A stretch of 16,287 bases of DNA from Flavobacteriales bacterium (GTDB lineage Bacteria; Bacteroidota; Bacteroidia; Flavobacteriales_D; Sanyastnellaceae), in assembly GCA_030728235.1 (NCBI GenBank), contig JANRAA010000205.1, positions 4,435-20,721 on the forward strand. Direction: 5' to 3'. Position numbers and translations under genes: made by a program. Every line of letters starts with the position of its first letter. Position 1 is the first letter of the stretch. This document shows positions 6,434 to 12,256 of this stretch, one piece after another. The notes under the pieces are model-generated. The model was not told the DNA's origin, did no database searches, and saw nothing but the letters and a program-made list of their open reading frames with translations.

Positions 6434-8674
6434 TTAGAAGCTCCATCGCAGACCAGTGTATGCCATGGCACCGAAAACTGGCCCCCACACGAGGGAAGCA
6501 TCAAAATAGTTCCCGAAAGGATTTCCGGGATCTACAATCGCCCGAGGCTGGCGAAAGTTTGTAATATTTTCTCCACCGAGGTAGATCTCAAATTTATCAG
6601 AAAAAACGCGCGTTATTTGGGCGTTGACCAAGAAGTACGCATCTGAACGATCGTTCAATTGCAGCTCCTCAGGATTCGCAGATGTTGAAGGTAAGCGAGA
6701 TTCTCCAATCCAATTCAAAGTACCATCAAATTTCCATTGGGCTTTCTTCTCATTTGGCTTGGTCTCATACGCCACATTCACAAATGCCCTGTGTTTCGAT
6801 ATCAGGGGCAAGGTAACTCTTTCATTCATGAAATCAGCCTGAACATCCAAATAACGATACGCCAAACGAACATCCATCCGCCGAATAGGCGACCAAGAAA
6901 ATTCTGCTTGTGCACTGTTGGAGATGCTCGTACCCGACAGGTTGTAAAACCTCACTTGACGCGCATCTTCTAAGTCAGTGATGACTTGATTTTCAAACCG
7001 CGTTGAGTAAAAATCGACAGAAATGGTGGCTTCTCGGTAATTCAACTTGAAGCGGTGCAAGAGGTTCACACCTCCATTCCATGCCACTTCAGGATTCAAA
7101 CCAAACCCCGCAACAGCAGGGTTGCTGAAAATCACCCATTGTCGGCTACTGGCCATCTGCCCCATGTTTTCAGCGATGATATTCGCCGTGCGATAAGCCC
7201 TTCCGGCAGCAAATTTCAGTGATGTATTCTCGGTGAAACTGTACCTGAAGTGCAATCGCGGCGTCCAAAACAATCCGTAAAGGTTGTTATCGTCAACACG
7301 CATACCTGCTACCAGCGTAAACCGCTCAACATTGTTCCACGTGTACTCAAAATAAGCACCTGGCACCTGCTCTACTCGCGCGAAGTTCATAGAATCGAGG
7401 CGTTCGTCGTACCCGTCGTGCACATAGCTAACACCGGTTGTGAATTTGTGGTTGGTGTTCCCAATGATCGATGCATACAGCAAATTCACCCTTAAATTTC
7501 GCTGAATACCGCTGTAAAAGCGATCTCCGAAAGTAGATTGTTGCTCGTGGTACTCTCCCGAAAACTGTGTGCCAATGCTCTTCCATGTTTTAAATGGAAA
7601 AACATAGCCCGTTTTCGCACTGGCTTCAATGTGTTTTGAATCGGATGTCGATGTCCACAAAGCAGCATTGTCGTTACCAAAGGTTGTTTGCCCAGATTCC
7701 GACGCAGTCGCCAACGCCGTCACCTGATACTCTCCTTCCATACCACGGTCGCCGAAGTATTTCCATGCGTTGCGAAGTATGACATCTTTCTTCAGCGGGT
7801 TGTCCATAAAACCGTCGTTGTTGTGGTCGGTCTCCAGGGCATTGTACTCTGTATGTGCCATGATGGTGGTTGCCCATTGACGTCCGACATTCTGTCGGGT
7901 GTGTATGTTCAACTCGCCTCTACCACCTTGGTTTCCATATGCGTTGAGGTGAAATTTCTCAGCATTCACGGGGTCTTTAATCGCTACGTTGATTTGTCCT
8001 GTAACGCTTTCATAACCCGAAGTCACCGATCCAACACCTTTGGAGATTACGATTTGGTCGACCCATGGACCAGGTACGTAATACAGTCCAAGTACGGTCG
8101 ATAGTCCGCGAACCGCGGGGATGTTATCTTTGGTGATCTGCACATACTTTCCATCAAGTCCGAGCATTCTGATCTGTCGGGTTCCTGTCACTGCATCCGT
8201 ATAGGCGGCATCAACAGAAGCGTTGGTTTCAAAGCTTTCCGAAAGGTTGCAACAGGCAGCTTTGGTGAGCTCTTTGCGGTCGAGAGATTGGGTGATCAGG
8301 GGGTTCAACATCGACATCGTCGTAGAATTCCGTGTTTCAACAATCTCAGCGCCTTCCAGCACCTCTCCTTGTTTCAACGACACCTCAAGGTAGGTTTGTC
8401 CTTTAAAGACAACATACCCCGTTTGAAATCCAACAAAACTGAAAACCAGCGTATCGGTAGCTCCTTCGGTTGATAGTTTAAACTTACCATCCGAGTCGGT
8501 CGACGCTCCATTTTGTGTCCCTAGCCAGTAGATGTTCACCCCTGGCAGCGGCGACATTTGTCCTGAAGCATCATCCTTTCCCATCACTCTGCCTTTAATC
8601 GTCTTTGGTACTTGCCCATAAGTACCCAGTGCAATCAAACAGAGTAAAAGGGCAGCGAGGTGCTTAGTGATCAT
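6434..8674 (-). CDS. TonB-dependent receptor, metal-associated type
   Basis: A 746-residue outer-membrane receptor. The chosen start (ATG 8674-8672) gives MITKHLAALLLCLIALGTYG then Q, a clean signal peptide. The open frame runs further upstream, but that extension is low-complexity and lies inside the HMA gene in another frame. Residues about 26-102 are a CarboxypepD-regulatory-like domain (TIKGRV, PGVNIYW, DSDGKFKL, FSFVGF). Residues about 125-235 are the plug, with AACCNLSESFETN (Cys141-Cys142), YTDAVTG, PGPWVDQIVISKG and GYESVTGQINV. The rest is a beta-barrel ending in LRWSF with the terminal Phe expected of outer-membrane barrels. It should import a substrate using TonB/ExbBD energy. The paired plug cysteines and the HMA and HYC_CC_PP neighbours point to a metal, perhaps copper; the metal identity is inference. 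It is the last gene of a three-gene operon and overlaps the HMA gene by 11 bases (14 if the ATG at 8677 is used). Confidence 0.9.
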   Translation of the reverse strand: MITKHLAALLLCLIALGTYGQVPKTIKGRVMGKDDASGQMSPLPGVNIYWLGTQNGASTDSDGKFKLSTEGATDTLVFSFVGFQTGYVVFKGQTYLEVSLKQGEVLEGAEIVETRNSTTMSMLNPLITQSLDRKELTKAACCNLSESFETNASVDAAYTDAVTGTRQIRMLGLDGKYVQITKDNIPAVRGLSTVLGLYYVPGPWVDQIVISKGVGSVTSGYESVTGQINVAIKDPVNAEKFHLNAYGNQGGRGELNIHTRQNVGRQWATTIMAHTEYNALETDHNNDGFMDNPLKKDVILRNAWKYFGDRGMEGEYQVTALATASESGQTTFGNDNAALWTSTSDSKHIEASAKTGYVFPFKTWKSIGTQFSGEYHEQQSTFGDRFYSGIQRNLRVNLLYASIIGNTNHKFTTGVSYVHDGYDERLDSMNFARVEQVPGAYFEYTWNNVERFTLVAGMRVDDNNLYGLFWTPRLHFRYSFTENTSLKFAAGRAYRTANIIAENMGQMASSRQWVIFSNPAVAGFGLNPEVAWNGGVNLLHRFKLNYREATISVDFYSTRFENQVITDLEDARQVRFYNLSGTSISNSAQAEFSWSPIRRMDVRLAYRYLDVQADFMNERVTLPLISKHRAFVNVAYETKPNEKKAQWKFDGTLNWIGESRLPSTSANPEELQLNDRSDAYFLVNAQITRVFSDKFEIYLGGENITNFRQPRAIVDPGNPFGNYFDASLVWGPVFGAMAYTGLRWSF

Positions 8675-9059
8675 CATGGTCGTCGTCGTCATGATCGTGG
8701 TGATCGCCTTCTCCGTGCTGGTGGGCCTTTTGAACCTCCGGATCACGGTATTTGCAGCAACCATGAACCTTATCATACGCCTCATCAGTTGCTTTCGAAG
8801 CAGAGGTGTCGTGCCCAACCTTGTTTATCAATTCGTGCAACTTTGCCTCATTCAGCTTTTTCGTGTTGTATGTGATGGTAACCTTGTGGTTCTCCAAACT
8901 GTAGTCGGCAACTTTTACGCCTTTCACATCAAGCGCATTTTCAATACGTTGTTCGCACATGTCGCAAACACCGCCTACCCAAAAAGATACGGTCTGAACT
9001 TTTTGAGCATTCAAGACCATTGCACTTAGCAAGGCCAAAGTAAAAAATAGTGATTTCAT
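8664..9059 (-). CDS. Exported heavy-metal-associated (HMA) domain protein with His/Asp-rich tail
   Basis: A 131-residue protein. The ATG at 9059-9057 is preferred over the upstream ATG at 9089 because it starts a proper signal peptide (MKSLFFTLALLSAMVLNA, then Q). Residues about 22-83 form an HMA fold with the metal site GVCDMCEQR (Cys32, Cys35) and the expected beta-alpha pattern (VTITYNTKKLNEAKLHELINKVGH). A second Cys pair lies at 101-102 (HGCCKY). Residues 113-131 are almost only His, Asp, Gly and Glu, a likely low-affinity metal-collecting tail. It probably acts in the periplasm, binding a soft or borderline metal ion and passing it to or from the receptor encoded next. It lies 59 bases after the HYC_CC_PP gene, with a hairpin in that gap. 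Its stop overlaps the receptor start, suggesting translational coupling. Import versus detoxification cannot be told from sequence. Confidence 0.87.
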   Translation of the reverse strand: MKSLFFTLALLSAMVLNAQKVQTVSFWVGGVCDMCEQRIENALDVKGVKVADYSLENHKVTITYNTKKLNEAKLHELINKVGHDTSASKATDEAYDKVHGCCKYRDPEVQKAHQHGEGDHHDHDDDDHDDH

Positions 9060-9093
9060 TGTAAAACAGTATATCGTGAATAATTCCATAACG

Positions 9094-9112
9094 GCGCCAG
9101 CGGCGCGGATGT
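9094..9112 (-). repeat. Dispersed hairpin element, copy 1 (between HYC_CC_PP and HMA genes)
   Basis: Read on the minus strand this is ACATCCGCGCCGCTGGCGC. It forms a 5-bp stem (GCGCC/GGCGC) with a GCT loop, and begins 6 bases after the stop codon of the HYC_CC_PP gene. It matches copy 2 at 13952-13970 except for one stem pair, C-G here and T-A there. Confidence 0.65.
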
Positions 9113-9118
9113 TGGACG

Positions 9119-9517
9119 TTATCCGTACGTTATAAGCTGTTTGTACTTGATGTAGTCTGGTGGACCCGTATTGAAAACAATTGCCTGTGGCTTTTGTGTC
9201 GGGGCGTCGATGGACTTCTCGCTAAAAAGCGCAACGAAACGGGTTTCTAGTTTAACAAATGTAAATGCAAATACCTCGGGAATGTGATCTGCCTCAATGC
9301 CGACGTAAAAGTCGTTGAAGGTGCAACACGTTTGTGTGAAAGAGTTTTCGGCGTGGTTGTGAGAACAATCATCATGAACGTCTTCGCACCCACTGTGATT
9401 GACCACATTGAAACCAATTTCCGCCAATTTGCCGCAGCAATAATGCAAATGCACCGTAAAGCCAGAAGCTAAAACGGTGTACCACAACATCATAAGATAG
9501 GCAACGGAGCGAATCAT
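9119..9517 (-). CDS. HYC_CC_PP family protein (small exported Cys/His protein)
   Basis: A 132-residue protein, first gene of the metal operon. The three family signatures are present in order: HYC (His25-Tyr26-Cys27, followed by Cys28), CC (Cys64-Cys65) and PP (Pro119-Pro120). Extra possible metal ligands lie between them (Cys44, His48, Cys51, His53, His55). The first 22 residues are hydrophobic with one Arg near the start and look like a signal sequence or membrane anchor, placing the Cys/His region in the periplasm. Bacteroidota commonly carry this family beside HMA proteins and TonB-dependent receptors. The molecular role is unknown; a metal-binding or redox partner of the HMA protein is a reasonable inference. 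The start at 9517 places HYC about 25 residues in, as I remember for relatives. The Met pair at residues 9-10 is an alternative. Confidence 0.82.
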   Translation of the reverse strand: MIRSVAYLMMLWYTVLASGFTVHLHYCCGKLAEIGFNVVNHSGCEDVHDDCSHNHAENSFTQTCCTFNDFYVGIEADHIPEVFAFTFVKLETRFVALFSEKSIDAPTQKPQAIVFNTGPPDYIKYKQLITYG

Positions 9518-9521
9518 ACAG

Positions 9522-9555
9522 TAAAGATAAGGAATAATAGAGTTGAGAGAATCAA
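9522..9555 (-). promoter_or_regulatory. Candidate promoter of the metal operon
   Basis: On the minus strand, TTG (9555-9553), a 23-base spacer and TATCTTTA (9529-9522) resemble the Bacteroidota TTG/TAnnTTTG promoter with one mismatch in the -7 box. The box lies only 4 bases before the ATG at 9517, so the message would be nearly leaderless. Transcription could instead favour the internal Met pair. Confidence 0.4.
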
Positions 9556-9571
9556 AACAACATGAGAAAGC

Positions 9572-9589
9572 TTATCTCACAGTAGATAA
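9572..9589. promoter_or_regulatory. Inverted repeat in the divergent promoter region
   Basis: TTATCT (9572-9577) and AGATAA (9584-9589) form a perfect inverted repeat with a 6-base spacer. It lies between the metal operon and the haloperoxidase gene, outside both -7 boxes. It could be an operator for a dimeric regulator, but chance is not excluded in an AT-rich intergenic region. Confidence 0.35.
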
Positions 9590-9599
9590 TTGTTAAAAA

Positions 9600-9632
9600 G
9601 GGAAACTTCCCGAAGCCCGCCACGTATCTTTG
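9600..9632 (+). promoter_or_regulatory. Haloperoxidase promoter -7 box with upstream palindrome
   Basis: TATCTTTG (9625-9632) is a perfect TAnnTTTG box 24 bases before the ATG at 9657. No good TTG lies at the usual distance. The palindrome GGGAA-AC-TTCCC (9600-9611), overlapped by CTTC-CC-GAAG (9606-9615), occupies the place where the -33 element would be. This suggests a regulated promoter; the operator role is inference. Confidence 0.55.
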
Positions 9633-9656
9633 GCTTCAACAACACGAGATAATCAT

Positions 9657-11192
9657 ATGAAATCTATTTACTTAACAATTATGGCGTTCGCCGTGGCTTC
9701 GTGCCTGCATGGACAATCGGCAGATAGCTACAGCGGCGATATGCTGCACGATTATTTCGGCAAACAACTGGAGATGATTCCTGTTACGCCGGGCTTCACG
9801 CCTCCTGTAACCAGTCGGGCATTGGGATATAGCGGCTTGTGCGCCTATGAATCAACTGTTCACGGAATGTCGAACAAGACATCTTTGGTGGGCATCGTTC
9901 CTCAACTTGATATCTTGCCTTTGCCAACAGCTGGTGTGAACTACCACTGGGGCATTGTAACAAACAACGCCATGCACGCACTGCTTGTTGGTTTGTACAA
10001 CAATGCGAGCACCCAACACCTGACCGATTTAAACAACATTCGCAACGCCTACAACGTTGAATTTTCAGCTGGCACTCCCGCAGAGGTCGTTTCAGCGTCT
10101 ACAACATTTGGCACACAAATCGGGAATTCAATTTTGACATATGCGAATGCCGATGGTGCTCAAGATTGTCAATTGTCGAACTTCCCGGCAGACTATGTTA
10201 TTCCGACAGGTCCGGGCTTGTGGGAACCATTGGCTGGACAAATGGCCTTGCAGCCTTACTGGGGTGAAAAGCGTTGCTTCGTGGTTGAATTCGTCGATTT
10301 AAGCATTATTTCACCTGCACCTCCTGCCTTTTCTGATCAGGTAGGAAGCGAATTGTACAACGAAGCCATTGCCGTATATGAAGCTGTAAACAACCTCACT
10401 ACTGAGCAGTTGAACATTGCTGAATACTGGGCTGATGGTGGAAATACAGTAACCCCTCCTGGACACAGCATCTCAATGCTGAGAAACATCATGCGATACG
10501 AAAATGAAGATCTTGCCTTCTCGGCAGAAGCTTACGCTCGTCTCGGAATGGCTGTTTCTGATGCTTTTGTAGCATGCTGGAAAACCAAATACGAGTACAA
10601 CCTCCTTCGTCCGATTCACTACATCAACGATTACATTGATGCTGATTGGACTACCGTGGTGCCCACTCCGCCGTTTCCTGAATACACGTCTGGACACTCA
10701 ACCCAATCGGGTGCGTTTGGCGCTGCTATGACTGCCATTTACGGCAACAACTACGCGTTTGTAGATAGCACGCACGGTGAATTGTATGGCGGACCTCGTT
10801 TCTTTAACAACTTCGTTGAATGCGCTGAAGAAACAGCAATAAGTAGACTTTATGGTGGTATCCATTTTCCAATTGGGAACACCGAAGGCACTGTGCTCGG
10901 TGCAAACATTGGTGAAATGGTGAACATGCTATTTGAAACCGTTGTAGGTGTAAATGAAACTGCTTCCACCACTTTTATCGAGGTGTATCCTAACCCAACT
11001 TCTGGAATGGTGACCTTGAGCGTCGCAGCAGCCGCTATGGTTGATGTGTTCAACATCACTGGTCAAAAAGTAGCGACCTTTACAGGTAGCCGCACGCTTG
11101 ATCTTTCTGGAATGGATGCTGGAATCTATATTCTAGAAGTGAAAGATATGCAACACAACCCAATGGGTATTTCACGCGTTGTTGTGGAATAA
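9657..11192 (+). CDS. Vanadium-dependent haloperoxidase (PAP2 superfamily) with T9SS tail
   Basis: A 511-residue exported enzyme. The ATG at 9657 is chosen because it starts a signal peptide ending LHG|Q; an earlier ATG at 9630 lies inside the promoter box. The vanadate pocket residues of the family are visible: Lys311 and Arg318 in KYEYNLLRP, Ser345-Gly346-His347 in EYTSGHS, then Arg397 and His403 in SRLYGGIHF. The Lys-Arg spacing of 7 and the Arg-His spacing of 6 match vanadium chloroperoxidase. Such enzymes use H2O2 to oxidise halides; related acid phosphatases share the site, so activity is not certain. A pentapeptide VYPNP (from residue 443) opens a type A T9SS domain that runs to the end (GIYILEV, SRVVVE), predicting surface or extracellular location. 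A lipobox-like VASC occurs at residues 12-15, but the T9SS tail and HG|Q site favour signal peptidase I. It is transcribed divergently from the metal operon and is followed by a strong terminator. Confidence 0.9.
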   Translation: MKSIYLTIMAFAVASCLHGQSADSYSGDMLHDYFGKQLEMIPVTPGFTPPVTSRALGYSGLCAYESTVHGMSNKTSLVGIVPQLDILPLPTAGVNYHWGIVTNNAMHALLVGLYNNASTQHLTDLNNIRNAYNVEFSAGTPAEVVSASTTFGTQIGNSILTYANADGAQDCQLSNFPADYVIPTGPGLWEPLAGQMALQPYWGEKRCFVVEFVDLSIISPAPPAFSDQVGSELYNEAIAVYEAVNNLTTEQLNIAEYWADGGNTVTPPGHSISMLRNIMRYENEDLAFSAEAYARLGMAVSDAFVACWKTKYEYNLLRPIHYINDYIDADWTTVVPTPPFPEYTSGHSTQSGAFGAAMTAIYGNNYAFVDSTHGELYGGPRFFNNFVECAEETAISRLYGGIHFPIGNTEGTVLGANIGEMVNMLFETVVGVNETASTTFIEVYPNPTSGMVTLSVAAAAMVDVFNITGQKVATFTGSRTLDLSGMDAGIYILEVKDMQHNPMGISRVVVE

Positions 11193-11212
11193 TGCATCGC
11201 CTGAAGACATTC

Positions 11213-11243
11213 AAAAAGTCCCGCACATGCGGGACTTTTTTTT
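11213..11243 (+). terminator. Strong intrinsic terminator after the haloperoxidase gene
   Basis: A perfect 12-bp stem (11213-11224 with 11229-11240) closes an ACAT loop. The GC-rich core is GTCCCGC/GCGGGAC, and an eight-T run occupies 11236-11243. The stem is also A-rich on its 5' side, so weak activity on the other strand is possible. Confidence 0.92.
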
Positions 11244-11249
11244 CGCCCT

Positions 11250-11277
11250 TTGTTTCGTTTTTGAATGTCTACCTTTG
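11250..11277 (+). promoter_or_regulatory. Promoter of the polysaccharide deacetylase gene
   Basis: TTG (11250-11252), a 17-base spacer and TACCTTTG (11270-11277) match the Bacteroidota TTG/TAnnTTTG promoter in both boxes and in spacing. The ATG lies 28 bases after the -7 box. This is the best promoter in the window. Confidence 0.75.
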
Positions 11278-11305
11278 AAAATATCGCATCAGCGATTGAA
11301 AGCAA

Positions 11306-12244
11306 ATGGTAAAATCAATCTCCATAAATGTTCTCATTTTGTGTGGGCTGGTTTTCAGTTGCGGTAACGGGTACGGACAAAAAACAGTCTCCATTACCAT
11401 CGATGATGTCCCAAACACCCGCATTTACTCAGCAAACAACTGCCATTCAAAACTTTTGTCGGTTCTGGATTCATTGCACATTCCGGTAGCGATTTTCATC
11501 AACGAAGGATTGCTTAAGAAGTACGAAGCGGATTGCGATAACCAAGCCCTTTTAACCCAGTGGATATCGCACAAGCACGTAACTGCTGGCAACCACACCT
11601 GCAACCATTCGCGCTATTCAGAAGTTGGACTGGATGCGTTCACCTTCGATATCATTCAAGGCGCACAGCGATCGAATACCATTGCTGATTCATTGGGAAA
11701 GGAGCTTCGCCATTTTCGTTTTCCTTACAACGACCTTGGTGCCGACTCACTAGCACACGTCCAAATCGACAGTGTTCTCACATCTTTGGGGTACCGCATT
11801 TCACCCTTCACCATCGAAAGTTCAGATTGGATGTTCAATGCTGTGTACGAGTATTATTTACAATTCAACGACACTATTAAGGCCGCTGAAATTGGCCGTA
11901 TGTATGTTGATATCACCCTTCAATATTTTCACTTCTACGACTCACTATCGCAGCAGGTATATCAGCGACCTGTGAAGCACATTTACCTGTGTCACGACAA
12001 CCGATTGAACAGCGACTACATGCCGATGTTGGTAGACAAACTAAAAGCTGAGTCGTATGCATTCATCTCTTATGACGATGCGTTGACAGACCCCATCTAC
12101 TTGCAGCAGGCAAACTATTTTAAAAAGTGGGGCATCTCATGGTTTTACCGATGGATGGATGACCCCTCAATGCGCAGAGCATGGATGGAAGCAGAGCCTG
12201 AAACAGTAGAAATTGAGCAACTGTTTGAGGCGTTAGACAAATAA
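11306..12244 (+). CDS. Polysaccharide deacetylase (NodB-type, CE4-like) family protein
   Basis: A 312-residue exported protein with the five NodB-type landmarks in order: TIDDVP (Asp33, Asp34), HTCNH (His97, His101), RFPYND (138-143), SSDW (Asp174-Trp175) and LCHDN (His230-Asp231). These supply the Asp-His-His metal triad and the catalytic Asp and His of carbohydrate-esterase family 4 enzymes, which remove N- or O-acetyl groups from polymers such as chitin, peptidoglycan or xylan. The polymer cannot be predicted. Residues about 176-222 form a long helical insertion between the fourth and fifth motifs, and a C-terminal extension after about 262 is Trp/Tyr/Glu-rich. The N-terminus ends at GYG|Q as a signal-peptidase-I site. 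VFSC at residues 16-19 could alternatively be a lipobox. It has its own promoter and is convergent with the Kelch gene, with 12 bases between the stops. Confidence 0.85.
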   Translation: MVKSISINVLILCGLVFSCGNGYGQKTVSITIDDVPNTRIYSANNCHSKLLSVLDSLHIPVAIFINEGLLKKYEADCDNQALLTQWISHKHVTAGNHTCNHSRYSEVGLDAFTFDIIQGAQRSNTIADSLGKELRHFRFPYNDLGADSLAHVQIDSVLTSLGYRISPFTIESSDWMFNAVYEYYLQFNDTIKAAEIGRMYVDITLQYFHFYDSLSQQVYQRPVKHIYLCHDNRLNSDYMPMLVDKLKAESYAFISYDDALTDPIYLQQANYFKKWGISWFYRWMDDPSMRRAWMEAEPETVEIEQLFEALDK

Positions 12245-12256
12245 TCGAAACGTCGT

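Noticed and set aside
7688..8104. Plus-strand open frame of 138 codons opposite the TonB receptor
   Set aside because: It is antisense to the plug and barrel coding region, with no recognisable domain, promoter or ribosome-binding context.
8690..8760. Repetitive CAT/GAT/GAC codon stretch as a microsatellite or CRISPR-like repeat
   Set aside because: It is explained by the His/Asp-rich C-terminal tail of the HMA protein; no spacer-repeat order is present.
8675..8818. N-terminal extension of the TonB receptor frame to 8818
   Set aside because: The extra 48 residues are Thr/Met/Arg-rich with no signal peptide and lie out of frame inside the HMA gene. The start at 8674 gives a clean signal peptide.
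9060..9089. Upstream ATG for the HMA protein at 9089
   Set aside because: It adds ten residues ahead of a normal signal peptide and brings the start close to the hairpin; 9059 is the better start.
9630..9656. Upstream ATG for the haloperoxidase at 9630
   Set aside because: That ATG begins inside the TATCTTTG promoter box (9625-9632), and the nine added residues spoil the signal peptide.
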